A stretch of DNA of 64,000 bases from Ruminiclostridium cellobioparum subsp. termitidis CT1112 (GTDB lineage Bacteria > Bacillota > Clostridia > Acetivibrionales > DSM-1351). The DNA is taken from positions 1-64,000 of the forward strand of contig NZ_AORV01000020.1 in the NCBI RefSeq assembly GCF_000350485.1, read 5' to 3'. Below the pieces are notes generated by a model that made no database searches, had not been told where the DNA came from, and saw only the letters and a program-made list of their open reading frames with translations. Numbering within the stretch: the stretch's first letter is position 1; the number at the start of each line of letters is the position of its first letter. Positions 8,965 to 17,161 of this stretch are shown piece after piece. The translations under genes and the position numbers were made by a program.

Positions 8965-9864
8965 CTATTTCATATCCATAGCCAGTCCATCTCCATACGC
9001 GGCCTGACTGAAAATATTTTCGGCTTCCACCAGGGGTATACCCGCTATATTTATATTTTCAACAACGCTTTCTCCTATTTTCTTGTTACTGCATTCAAAC
9101 AGGTATCTCACAGCCTGGGGTTTAAAGCCTAAAAGCCTGGCTCCGACCGTATCTGCCGCAACCGGATCGCAGCCCGCCACAACCAGCCCCGTATGCCGGG
9201 CAATTCCCTTTGAAGGCCCAGTTCCTATCATTGCAGGACTTGCGCTGATGATGGACAAGTCAATGGGAACCTGCTGGGCCATCGCCGATATGAACCCATG
9301 GAGCTCAGTGTGTATTCCAAGATTTTTCTTGGGCTGCCCGTGTTCATCAGCCGGAGGCCACCCCAGTGCAATGTTCTTTATTGCCGCAGACATTGTAGCC
9401 TCCTCATGCTGCTTTAACTGTGTAAATGAAATTAAAACAGTCACCTCTTCAAATAGTTTATTTAAATTGGTTGCAGTGACAATCGGGTGATTCAAATTAA
9501 TTCGTACAAAAGGCCCGTGATTCAGATCGACAAACTCTACGCCCTCGTCTGAAATGACCTTTCCAAATCCAACAGAATCCATGACGTCCTTTGTTTCCCC
9601 GTCTGCTGTTCCTGTGGCAACTACTATTCTTTTCGGATTTCTGTCCTTAATCATCCTGATAATCTGTCTTAAACTCTCAGGCCCCACAACGGTTGCAGAA
9701 TCAGGCTGTTTCTTATTCACCCAGTTGGGCGTTATAACCACTACGTCGCTGCTGTTTATAGATTCGGTTATTTTCAGCAGCTCAATTGCCTGTTTGATAG
9801 CTGCAGCCTCATCGCTGTTATGTGTAATGGCTACATTTGAATTATTCCATTTTCTCTGCCTCAT
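8965..9864 (-). CDS. DUF362 domain protein
   Basis: A 299-residue soluble protein of the DUF362 family. Typical elements are VVITPNWVN near the N terminus, RIVVATGTADGETKDVMDSVGF, LISFTQLKQHEEATMSAAIKNIALG, and the C-terminal GLVVAGCDPVAADTVGARLLGF. It has no ferredoxin-type cysteine cluster, unlike many longer DUF362 proteins. The family's biochemical role is not established; neighbours of family members are often redox proteins. AAAGGA precedes the ATG. Its upstream region carries the long structured element at 9996-10242, so its transcript may include part of that element. Confidence 0.8.
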   Translation of the reverse strand: MRQRKWNNSNVAITHNSDEAAAIKQAIELLKITESINSSDVVVITPNWVNKKQPDSATVVGPESLRQIIRMIKDRNPKRIVVATGTADGETKDVMDSVGFGKVISDEGVEFVDLNHGPFVRINLNHPIVTATNLNKLFEEVTVLISFTQLKQHEEATMSAAIKNIALGWPPADEHGQPKKNLGIHTELHGFISAMAQQVPIDLSIISASPAMIGTGPSKGIARHTGLVVAGCDPVAADTVGARLLGFKPQAVRYLFECSNKKIGESVVENINIAGIPLVEAENIFSQAAYGDGLAMDMK

Positions 9865-9995
9865 ACTGATTCCTTTCCAACTGCTTTTAGGCTTATTATT
9901 CCCAAAATGGTCAAATAAATGAGAGGATACTGGAATAAATTAACCTACTGTGCTAATTGAAATTTTGTTTTGCTTTGCAGATTGATTTAATCATA

Positions 9996-10242
9996 ATCAA
10001 CTGGTACGCGAGGACAACTTCATGAAATAAGATGCACAGTTAAAAACAATTACGGTAAATTGTCGACGAAGGTAAAGTGGTTTTGACAGCAAAGCAACAG
10101 GACGTTGCTTTGAGCTTCAAATCGAGACAGGAGGTCGAGTTTGAGCGACGGCAAAACCGCTTTAAATGAGGCGATACAATTTTCGTAATTGTTTTGGGGG
10201 CATCCTTATTTCATGAAGTTAGTACGGAAGTTACCAGTTGAT
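9996..10242 (+). ncRNA. Candidate structured RNA element with CAGGA-loop hairpins
   Basis: A 247-nt near-complete inverted repeat in the spacer between the DUF362 and VWA genes. Stacked helices, outer to inner: P1 ATCAACTGGTA (9996-10006) with 10232-10242; P2, 20 bp with one bulge (10017-10035 with 10200-10220); P3 AAAACAATTACG (10043-10054) with 10184-10195 plus AATTGT/ACAATT; P4 13 bp (10073-10085 with 10152-10164). P4 encloses two hairpins, 10091-10111 (8-bp stem, loop AGGAC) and about 10113-10146 (loop ACAGGAGG). The one variant pair in P4 is U-G if the + strand is transcribed and A-C if the - strand is, favouring a + strand RNA. A mobile palindromic element (MITE) is the alternative. The flanking bases 9865-9995 and 10243-10290 show nothing else. 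Confidence 0.55.
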
Positions 10243-10290
10243 ACGAAAAAATTACAAAGGTAAAGATGAATTAGGGATTACTATATAATT

Positions 10291-11427
10291 TCACAGATAC
10301 CGTGCTATAATTCTGACCAGTCTTGCAGGGAATTCCTTTAAATCAGTTATGTCTAAAAATCTTTCTTTCCCATATATCCGACAGATAACATCTTTATCCT
10401 GTCCGATTGCAGCAGCCAGAAATTTAACTTCCTTACGTTCATATTCGGCTATTGTCTGCTGCATGTCCATAACTGCATACTCTCCGGTATATTTGTCCAT
10501 TGCTTTGGGCTGACCGTCACTGATGCTGATCAATAATCTGGTATTTTGAGTTAGCGTATTTAATTTTTCTGCAATTATTCTAAGGGCCATTCCGTCCCTG
10601 TTATTACTTCTGGCGCTGATCCCCATGAGCCTGAACCGGTCGGCAGAATCCACCCGGTCAATACCGGCATATGCAAAAACCGACATTTGCTCCAATTTGG
10701 ATGCATCAGCCGTGTCACCGTAAATCAATATGGGAATACGGCATGCCTGACAAAATTCATATACGGCCAGCACTGCACGTTTTGCCGCTTCAAGTCTCCC
10801 AAAAGCCGACATGGATGCGGATTCATCAATTCTGAGTCCCACTGCCAGGGACGGAGCTTCGGTGGGAGGACGCTTTTTGGCAAAATACTTTAAATCCCGG
10901 TAGGCCAGACTGCCGGCCTGAAATTTGCTGCCATAATAGTGACTTCCCGAAAATTCAGAGGTGATTTCATGTTCCAGCAAGGGAAGTGTTTTTCTCACAA
11001 TCTCCGAAACAACCGGCATAAGCTCCTTGCTTAATTTAAAGTATTCCTGCTGATTCTCCGGGGTATAATCCGGACGGTGGACAATCAATTTTACTCCTTT
11101 ATGAATGGAATTGGAAACAATCTCTCTTGCATCCTGATTCAATTTTCTGCGTATCTCTTTCTTCTCTTTTTCTTTTGAAATTTTCAGCATCATGTCGGGG
11201 TCTGCGGGATGATATCCGGGTAAGCCCTCCTCGCCTAAATCCGTACTTTCCTCACCGTCCGATTCATTTGGAAAATCATCCGGGGTTTCAAAAGAGCTTT
11301 TTTCGCTGTCGGCAGACTTCTTTAATAATATTCCGGTTTCATCCTTGTCACCGCCATGGTCAGCCTGCTTGTGGTCTATTTGGTCCCAGGTCCGTATCTC
11401 AAGAGCTTCTGAATTCAGTTTTTTTTT
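10291..11427 (-). CDS. VWA (MIDAS) domain protein, CobT/NorD-like partner of the MoxR ATPase
   Basis: The C-terminal von Willebrand A domain has the metal-ion-dependent adhesion site DESAS (residues 123-127 counted from the first ATG at 11193), SNNRDG and ISISDGQPKAMD. It ends near IIARYL. Proteins of this type work with MoxR AAA+ ATPases to insert metals or mature enzymes. The same reading frame stays open for about 78 codons upstream of that ATG, encoding an acidic linker (SDGEESTDLGEEGLPG) typical of such proteins, yet it contains no ATG, GTG or TTG. It begins exactly at an A9 run that overlaps the ATPase stop codon. It is therefore probably made by a -1 frameshift from the ATPase gene, or the run length is wrong. 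If only the ATG is used, the product is 300 residues. Confidence 0.75.
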   Translation of the reverse strand, partial: KKKLNSEALEIRTWDQIDHKQADHGGDKDETGILLKKSADSEKSSFETPDDFPNESDGEESTDLGEEGLPGYHPADPDMMLKISKEKEKKEIRRKLNQDAREIVSNSIHKGVKLIVHRPDYTPENQQEYFKLSKELMPVVSEIVRKTLPLLEHEITSEFSGSHYYGSKFQAGSLAYRDLKYFAKKRPPTEAPSLAVGLRIDESASMSAFGRLEAAKRAVLAVYEFCQACRIPILIYGDTADASKLEQMSVFAYAGIDRVDSADRFRLMGISARSNNRDGMALRIIAEKLNTLTQNTRLLISISDGQPKAMDKYTGEYAVMDMQQTIAEYERKEVKFLAAAIGQDKDVICRIYGKERFLDITDLKEFPARLVRIIARYL

Positions 11428-12551
11428 ATGGATTTATCAGCTTCCTCTAAATCTTCAAACAAGCCATCACTTTTAAGTGCTTCCTCCAACAGTTTTATTT
11501 CTTCCGAATCTGTTGTTATTTTATAAATTACTTTGTGATAAAGTGATTCTCTGACCGAAGCACCTCCCGCAACCGCATCCACCCAGTAAAAAAATGAACG
11601 CATACCGGCAACCCCCTTGATGGCATTGGTACGGGCTGTTCTGTCCAGAAGAATGATCACATCTGCCAGTACGTCCAGCATCTTCTGATTTCTATAATTT
11701 GTTTTGGCAGCAGCACGTTCTATCATGACTTCCTTTGCAGGCAAATCCATCTTTTCGGTGTGCTGCACCCTGTCCCGCAGTGCTTCATTCAAGGGCCTGC
11801 ATCCTGCATAACCGCGGTTGGTCGTAATTACAGCTATGAAATCAGGATGTCTGCGAATTATTTCTGTAGGAAGATTTATACTTCCATCGGGCTCCAGGGC
11901 CGAGTTAAGCGCCATTAAAACAGCGGCATCCCGAATGACGGTAGGCTCTTGTATTTCAAGCAGATAGCCCTTTTGGTAGGCCCTTACAATTTCCGACGGA
12001 TAAAAACGGTACTCAATAACATCTCCCTCTGAATTCTCAGCAGCCAGTTTCAGCAATTGTTTCATTTTTAAAACAGCCTGTTCCCGGGTAACACCAAACA
12101 CATCCATCAATATTTCGGTTGAACTTTTGAAACCGTCATTTTCATATAATGCCTTTAAGGCTGTTTTATCCTGAGACTCCAGTTTTTCCAGCCTTTCAGC
12201 TGAAATAACCGGCAGGATGGCTCCAATAATATCGGATTTGTCCATATCGGCAAAACATGTGACTTTTGTATAAGGCAAGCCAAAATCAGCCGACAGGGCT
12301 TTGGCCAGCTGAGTTTTGCCGGAACCTGCATCACCTTCCAGCAGGATATTGGCAATTTTCATTTCACCCCGGTCCCAGTTCCGTTTTATCTCCCTGCAAA
12401 TGCGGAACTCTTCCTCACTGACCTTGTGAGACCGAGGCTTCTTCCAGATCAATTCTTTTTCAACCTGTGTCAATTGCCTTGACGGAGACAAATAATATTC
12501 CCGGTCAATGTATTCACATTCATGTTTACATTCATTTTCTCTTATATTCAA
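11415..12551 (-). CDS. MoxR-type AAA+ ATPase
   Basis: An AAA+ ATPase of the MoxR group, a chaperone-like motor that acts with VWA-domain partners. It shows Walker A GDAGSGKTQ, a Walker B-like strand GYLLEIQEPT, sensor 1 in FIAVITTNRGYAGCRPLNEALRDR (split over the usual region), and a C-terminal helical lid with GMRSFFYWVDA. AAGGGGAAG lies just before a TTG, used here as the start (378 residues); an in-frame GTG nine codons upstream lacks a ribosome-binding site. The gene ends ATA AAA AAA AAC TGA, a classical -1 slippery sequence directly followed by the stop, with the VWA frame at -1. Its promoter region carries a large palindrome. Confidence 0.85.
   Translation of the reverse strand: MNIRENECKHECEYIDREYYLSPSRQLTQVEKELIWKKPRSHKVSEEEFRICREIKRNWDRGEMKIANILLEGDAGSGKTQLAKALSADFGLPYTKVTCFADMDKSDIIGAILPVISAERLEKLESQDKTALKALYENDGFKSSTEILMDVFGVTREQAVLKMKQLLKLAAENSEGDVIEYRFYPSEIVRAYQKGYLLEIQEPTVIRDAAVLMALNSALEPDGSINLPTEIIRRHPDFIAVITTNRGYAGCRPLNEALRDRVQHTEKMDLPAKEVMIERAAAKTNYRNQKMLDVLADVIILLDRTARTNAIKGVAGMRSFFYWVDAVAGGASVRESLYHKVIYKITTDSEEIKLLEEALKSDGLFEDLEEADKSIKKN
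11416..11427 (-). other. Putative -1 frameshift site joining the ATPase and VWA frames
   Basis: Read on the - strand, an A9 run provides the heptamers A AAA AAA and A AAA AAC in the ATPase frame, immediately before TGA. A GAGGAAG sequence, like the stimulatory internal Shine-Dalgarno of dnaX, lies about 13 bases upstream. Slipping back one base enters the VWA frame (AAA CTG AAT TCA). A homopolymer sequencing error would give the same picture. Confidence 0.55.
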
Positions 12552-12611
12552 AACACTTCCCCTTTCCAACTGCCGCACTATAACTTTATTAGCAGCAGTT
12601 TAATTGATAAT

Positions 12612-12648
12612 TACTTATTTAGTAAATTAGTAAATTACTAAATAAGTA
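12612..12648. promoter_or_regulatory. Palindromic operator between the MoxR operon and the AraC gene
   Basis: A perfect 14-bp inverted repeat, TACTTATTTAGTAA (12612-12625) and TTACTAAATAAGTA (12635-12648), with a nine-base spacer that contains a further TTAGTAAA. It lies 61 bp before the ATPase start and 140 bp before the divergent AraC gene. The arrangement of three TTAGTAA-type half sites looks like a dimeric repressor site rather than a terminator, as there is no G+C core or T tail. Confidence 0.6.
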
Positions 12649-12787
12649 TAATATGTTTAATAAAGATATGTCAATTATTTTGAGAAAATGTTTTTATTGA
12701 GGATTTAAAGCTTGACAATTGACTTTTCAAGGCTTAAGAGTGATAATGTCTTTATATTTGGGACAACTTTCAATAAGAGGAATATAA

Positions 12788-13627
12788 ATGTTCAAACTAA
12801 ATGGCATCTACCGCCCTGTTACAGCCCAGCCTTTCTTAAGTGACAAAACATATATTGAACTGCAGCCCTGCAAAGCATTAAGCCCTTATGTCTGCTGTTT
12901 TTGGGGTACGCCGGAGCACTCCCCTGAGACTGCTTCCGCAGGGGAAAGGATTATCCTTGTAATACCTGATACCTGTATGGATATAATCTTTTATGTAAAT
13001 ATGGATAAAAGTGAGGTCAATGCTCTATTTGCAGGGATAAGTGACAATACCTTCCAGGATAGGACACAGGCCGGCACAGCCTCGATTTCCTGCTTTGCCA
13101 TAAGGTTTTACTGCTGGGCCGTACCGCTGTTTTCCCATGAGCCCATGAAACATGCCTTTAACTCCTTTGTGGATACCGATGTATACTTTAAAAACTTTAA
13201 ACGGGATCTGCAGGATATATTAATTGATAATACATTAATTACAGACAGGGCCGCAAAGGTTGAACAATATCTCATTAAAAAACTCGACTCGAACAAACAG
13301 AATAATAATGTAATGAACGCTGTTTATAAAATATTGGAAGCCAAGGGCACACCGACTTCTGCTGAAATTTCCGGCTACGCTGCTGTGGGCCAGAGGCAGC
13401 TGGAAAGACTGTTTTTGGAATACGTGGGTGTTTCGCCACAAAAGCTTTCAAAACTTGTCCGTTTCCAATACCTCTGGCATGATATTTTATTTGACGGAAA
13501 TTTCAATATGCACGACAGTGTCTGCAAATATACATATTCAGATCAGTCGCATTTGCTGAACGACTTCAAAAGATACCACACTCTTTCTCCCGGTGACGCA
13601 AGAACATTTGCATATAAAACAAGGTAA
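12788..13627 (+). CDS. AraC-family transcriptional regulator with DUF6597-type N domain
   Basis: A 279-residue regulator. The N-terminal half (YIELQPCKALSPYVCCFWG, then IPDTCMDIIF) is the sensing domain common in one-cupin AraC regulators that recognise small ligands. The C-terminal 100 residues hold the two HTH motifs: SAEISGYAAVGQRQLERLFLEYVGVSPQKL and the second around NMHDSVCKYTYSDQSHLLNDFKRY, ending SPGDARTF. AGAGGA precedes the ATG. It is followed 63 bp later by the toroid-fold protein, with which it may be co-transcribed. It is divergent from the MoxR operon, so that operon is a plausible target. The ligand is unknown. Confidence 0.85.
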   Translation: MFKLNGIYRPVTAQPFLSDKTYIELQPCKALSPYVCCFWGTPEHSPETASAGERIILVIPDTCMDIIFYVNMDKSEVNALFAGISDNTFQDRTQAGTASISCFAIRFYCWAVPLFSHEPMKHAFNSFVDTDVYFKNFKRDLQDILIDNTLITDRAAKVEQYLIKKLDSNKQNNNVMNAVYKILEAKGTPTSAEISGYAAVGQRQLERLFLEYVGVSPQKLSKLVRFQYLWHDILFDGNFNMHDSVCKYTYSDQSHLLNDFKRYHTLSPGDARTFAYKTR

Positions 13628-13689
13628 TGTCGGATTTTTTCAATACAGACTCCCTTATTTTCAGTAAAATATTTATGAGGTGATATTTT

Positions 13690-14646
13690 ATGAAAAAACT
13701 TTTATTAAAAGACTATTTGGAAATCAGATCATGGATATACCGCAATGCAAGGCAGATCGATCTGGCTGTATGGCGGTATTACTTTGAAAAAGGCAGCAAG
13801 GATGCGGTGCTGTCCGCTTTATCATTTTATCAGAATGAGGATGGAGGATTTGGACATGCTCTTGAAGCAGACAGCTGGAACCCAAATTCCTCTCCGTATA
13901 CAACATTTTACGCAATCAAAATTTTAAAAGGCATTGGCTTTGACGACCTGCAGCATCCTGTAATGCGGGGAATATTCAAATACCTGGAAAGCAATGCTCA
14001 CTGCTCTGATGACGGCTGGTACTTCAGTATTCCGTCAAATAATGATTTTGCCCACGCGCCCTGGTGGACCTGGGATACGGAAGCCAATGCCACTGAAAGT
14101 ATAGGCTTGACCGCTGAAATAGTCAGCTTCATATTAATAAATGCCCATAAAAATTCGGAATTGTTTAATAAGGCACTGAGCCTTTCGGAAAAAATTATCA
14201 GCAAGCTCGACACAACAGATCAATATGGTGAAATGGGTCTTGGCGGGTATTGTGCATTGCTTGATGCCATAGAGCGGGCAGGGTTAACAAATCGTTTTAA
14301 CCACAGCCTGCTGTCCGAAAGAATAAAAAAGCTTGTACATAATATCATTGAAAGGGATACGTCAAAATGGACATACCATACCCGGAGACCTTCGGATTAC
14401 ATACATTCACCCGCGAGCGTCTTTTATAAGGAAAACGAAGACATCGTACAAACAGAGCTTGACTATCTTATTGATACAAGACCGCAGAATGGTGTCTGGG
14501 ATATTACCTGGAGCTGGTTTGAAAATAATGAAAAATACGCAAAGGAATTTTCAATTAGTGAAAACTGGTGGAAAGCAAGTGTGGCTGTTGAAAAACTAAA
14601 CCACTTGAGGAATTTTAACAGGCTGTCCCAGGAAATCAATAACTGA
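13690..14646 (+). CDS. Alpha/alpha-toroid (prenyltransferase/squalene-cyclase-like repeat) protein
   Basis: A 318-residue protein without signal peptide or membrane segments. The segment YQNEDGGFGHALEADSWNP matches the QW-type repeat (Q-x-x-DGGF/G) of the six-hairpin toroid shared by terpene cyclases and prenyltransferase beta subunits. More aromatic helical repeats follow (DDGWYFSIP, WWTWDTEANATESIGL, GEMGLGGYCALL, NGVWDITWSWFEN). No catalytic DxDD or zinc ligands were seen, so a terpene cyclase function is not supported. Short proteins of this type occur as hypothetical proteins in Firmicutes. GAGGTGAT precedes the ATG. It follows the AraC regulator and ends at a structured convergent region. 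Confidence 0.6.
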   Translation: MKKLLLKDYLEIRSWIYRNARQIDLAVWRYYFEKGSKDAVLSALSFYQNEDGGFGHALEADSWNPNSSPYTTFYAIKILKGIGFDDLQHPVMRGIFKYLESNAHCSDDGWYFSIPSNNDFAHAPWWTWDTEANATESIGLTAEIVSFILINAHKNSELFNKALSLSEKIISKLDTTDQYGEMGLGGYCALLDAIERAGLTNRFNHSLLSERIKKLVHNIIERDTSKWTYHTRRPSDYIHSPASVFYKENEDIVQTELDYLIDTRPQNGVWDITWSWFENNEKYAKEFSISENWWKASVAVEKLNHLRNFNRLSQEINN

Positions 14647-14650
14647 CTGG

Positions 14651-14749
14651 AATAAATGAAGCCTTTGCTGCTCAAATCGGCAGAAAACCAGTTTGAGCAG
14701 CAACCTGAAACAGGATGTTGAGTGTTTTGAGACATACCTTCATTTTTAT
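14651..14749 (+). ncRNA. Small three-way-junction element between convergent genes
   Basis: A 99-nt region folds as an outer stem (AAATGAAG with CTTCATTT), an 11-bp hairpin TGCTGCTCAAA (14666-14676) with TTTGAGCAGCA (14692-14702), and a second hairpin CCTG-AAA-CAGG (14704-14714) inside CAAC...GTTG. It contains CAGGATG and the strings CAAATCGG and AGTTTGAGC, which resemble the hairpins of the larger element at 9996-10242 in a different order. It may simply be a bidirectional terminator for the two converging genes, but it lacks a T tract directly after a G+C stem. Confidence 0.4.
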
Positions 14750-14756
14750 ATCAGGC

Positions 14757-16622
14757 TTATATATCTTTTAGTTTCAGGAGAACTGCCGAATTGAGAATAA
14801 CGGCTACCGAACCGGCATTATGTACCAACGCACCGACAACGGGGTTAAGAATTCCGGTTATTGCAAGTATTACCGCAATAAAATTCAAACCCATGGAAAA
14901 TGCCACATTCAATTTAATAGTTTTCATAGTCTTTTTCGATAATTTCAGCAGGTAAGGTATTCTCTGTATATCATCGCTTACCAGAGCAACATCGGCTGCC
15001 TCGACGGCAATGTCGCTTCCTATCCCTCCCATTGCCACTCCGACATAAGCTGTTTTTAGTGCCGGGGCATCATTTACTCCGTCACCCACCATACACACAT
15101 ATTCATTTCTCTTTTGACAGCTGATGATAGCATTCATTTTATCTTCGGGCAATTGCTGTGATTTTACATCGTGTATTCCGGTAAGCTTTGCCATATGATT
15201 TGCAGCATGCGAATTATCTCCGGTGAGCAATAAGGTGTTTACACCCAAGGAATGTATCCGTTCAACCATATTGCGGGCGTCAGCTCTTAGTGTATCCGAT
15301 AATGCGATAAAGCCGGCAGCTTCATTTTCAACACCTATATAGATAATTGTACAGCCATCGTTAACATAATCCTGTGTTGATTTTAGAATTTCACTTGATA
15401 TGGAAACAGCTTTTTCTTCAAACAACTCCCTGTTGCCGGCAATAACATGCTTATTGTCCACAGTAGCACTTACCCCTCTGCCGGGCAGCAGCACAAAGTT
15501 CTGAGGTGCAGGCAGTTCAGCCTTGTTTTTGGCCTGGTTCAAAACTGCACGTCCGAGAGGATGTTCTGAGTATTTTTCCGATGAGGCGGCAATTTTTAAA
15601 AGTTCATCTTCTGTAATATTTTGAGAAAAACTTCTAACCGCCACCACTTCCGGCTTTCCATGTGTTATGGTTCCGGTTTTGTCAAAGGCAATACGTTTTA
15701 TACCTGAGAGGCGTTCCAGTGCATCACCCGTCCGGATCAGAATACCAAACCTGGTGGCATTGCCAATTCCGGCCATGATGGCAGTGGGAGTTGCCAGTAC
15801 CAGAGCACAGGGACAGAATACTACCAGGATCGTCACTGCCCGTATTATTTCTCCTGTCACAAGCCAGGTAATTATTGCGGAGGTCAGAGCAATTACTACG
15901 ATCCATGTGGCCCATCTATCAGTTAATGTTACAATCGGAGCCTTATTTGCATCCGCCTGCTCAACCAGCCTGATCATACGCTGCAATGAGCTGTCTTCTC
16001 CTACCCTGGTGGCTTTCATTTCAAAGGTACCGAATTGATTGATTGTTCCGCTGGAGACATCATCACCAATGCCTTTGTCCACAGGAAGGCTTTCCCCTGT
16101 CATAACGGATTGATTGATGGAGGTTTGTCCCGAGATGATAATTCCATCCACCGCCACGGTTTCCCCTGCAAGTACTCTCAAGGTGTCGCCTGCCTTTACC
16201 TGTTCGGACGGAACAACAGATTCAATCCCGTCCCGTATGACCCGTGCTGTCCGCGGAGTAATTGCAATCAGCTTTTCTATACCTTCACGGGCTTTGCGGA
16301 CAGTCCTGTCTTCCAATAAAGCTCCTATTGTCATGATAAATGCAACTTCACCGGCAGCAAAAATTTCACCTATAAAAACTGAAGCAATCAACGCCATGGC
16401 AACCAGCACATCGGCTTTAATATCCAGTTCATAAACCAACCCCAAAAAAGCTTCCTTGATAATTGGGAATCCGCAAAGAACAATAGCTATCCAGGCCAAG
16501 TCAACCGGAATACTGCTTGATCTCACATTCAGAAAACTTAAAATGAGAGCTATGCCTGAGATTACAATAAAAATAACCGTCCTATTTTCTTCCTCGGAAA
16601 ACCACCCTTTTATTTTATTCAT
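14757..16622 (-). CDS. P1B-type heavy-metal-exporting ATPase
   Basis: A 621-residue P-type ATPase that exports a soft metal ion. It has no N-terminal HMA metal-binding domain. In order: the actuator TGES (SVMTGESLPVDKG), the membrane CPC motif (VVFCPCALVLATPTA), the phosphorylation loop FDKTGTITHGKPEVV, the SEHPLGRAV nucleotide-binding HP motif, and the hinge VGDGVNDAPALKTA. The last helix reads HNAGSVAVILNSAVLL, like Zn/Cd/Pb-type pumps except that the usual HD/HE is HN. The adjacent regulator has the copper-type CsoR ligands, so copper(I) is the better guess from context; the sequence alone does not settle it. AAGGGG precedes the ATG; it lies 10 bp after csoR. Confidence 0.9.
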   Translation of the reverse strand: MNKIKGWFSEEENRTVIFIVISGIALILSFLNVRSSSIPVDLAWIAIVLCGFPIIKEAFLGLVYELDIKADVLVAMALIASVFIGEIFAAGEVAFIMTIGALLEDRTVRKAREGIEKLIAITPRTARVIRDGIESVVPSEQVKAGDTLRVLAGETVAVDGIIISGQTSINQSVMTGESLPVDKGIGDDVSSGTINQFGTFEMKATRVGEDSSLQRMIRLVEQADANKAPIVTLTDRWATWIVVIALTSAIITWLVTGEIIRAVTILVVFCPCALVLATPTAIMAGIGNATRFGILIRTGDALERLSGIKRIAFDKTGTITHGKPEVVAVRSFSQNITEDELLKIAASSEKYSEHPLGRAVLNQAKNKAELPAPQNFVLLPGRGVSATVDNKHVIAGNRELFEEKAVSISSEILKSTQDYVNDGCTIIYIGVENEAAGFIALSDTLRADARNMVERIHSLGVNTLLLTGDNSHAANHMAKLTGIHDVKSQQLPEDKMNAIISCQKRNEYVCMVGDGVNDAPALKTAYVGVAMGGIGSDIAVEAADVALVSDDIQRIPYLLKLSKKTMKTIKLNVAFSMGLNFIAVILAITGILNPVVGALVHNAGSVAVILNSAVLLKLKDI

Positions 16623-16632
16623 AATTTACCCC

Positions 16633-16908
16633 TTAACTCATCCTTGCGAAATGTTCAACTGCCTTTGCAAATTCAGCTATGGTTTTGTCGGCATCACCAT
16701 GTTCAATTCCATCCTTGACACAGTGCTGCAGATGTCCCTCCAGAACAACCTGACCCACCTTGTGCAGCGCACCCTTTGCAGCACCGATTTGAATGAGGAT
16801 GTCTTCACAGGGAACATCTTTCTCAATCATTTCACTTATTGCATTAAGCTGTCCTTGTATTTTTTTAATCCTTGTCTTAAGATTTGGAATATCCATACAT
16901 GCACGCAT
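16633..16908 (-). CDS. csoR: CsoR-family metal-sensing repressor
   Basis: A 91-residue all-helical repressor of the CsoR/RcnR family. The Cu(I) ligand set Cys-His-Cys is present as Cys34 (DVPCEDIL), His59 and Cys63 (EGHLQHC), the H-x3-C spacing of copper-sensing CsoR. In the absence of metal it should bind the operator immediately upstream and repress itself and the ATPase; metal binding releases it. GGGAGG sits six bases before the chosen ATG, making an earlier in-frame ATG unlikely. The gene order csoR-ATPase is the usual copper resistance operon. Confidence 0.9.
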   Translation of the reverse strand: MRACMDIPNLKTRIKKIQGQLNAISEMIEKDVPCEDILIQIGAAKGALHKVGQVVLEGHLQHCVKDGIEHGDADKTIAEFAKAVEHFARMS

Positions 16909-16942
16909 TGAAATACCTCCCAAGAATATAAATAATATATAC

Positions 16943-16961
16943 GTATACCCGTATGGGTATA
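16943..16961. promoter_or_regulatory. CsoR operator
   Basis: TATACCC (16944-16950), spacer GTAT, GGGTATA (16955-16961): a perfect inverted repeat that matches the known ATACCC-n4-GGGTAT type of CsoR box. It lies 36 bp upstream of the csoR start codon, in the expected promoter position. Confidence 0.88.
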
Positions 16962-17087
16962 TTATATTGATTAATGTTCATATAGTCAAGTGTTCATATG
17001 AATATATGAATAATTGGATAAAAAAACAAATAGCCTGGTCATCCAAATGCCAGTTATTATTTGCATGCTCGGCTGGAAAACAGCAAA

Positions 17088-17130
17088 ATAAAATCCCCAA
17101 AGTCATTTTGAAAGACTTTGGGGATTTTAT
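17088..17130 (-). terminator. Terminator after rubrerythrin
   Basis: A perfect 17-bp stem (ATAAAATCCCCAAAGTC with GACTTTGGGGATTTTAT) and nine-base loop, 32 bp past the rubrerythrin stop. The flanking A/T tracts make it potentially bidirectional. Confidence 0.88.
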
Positions 17131-17161
17131 CAGTAAATATTAAAATATTGTTATTGACGGC

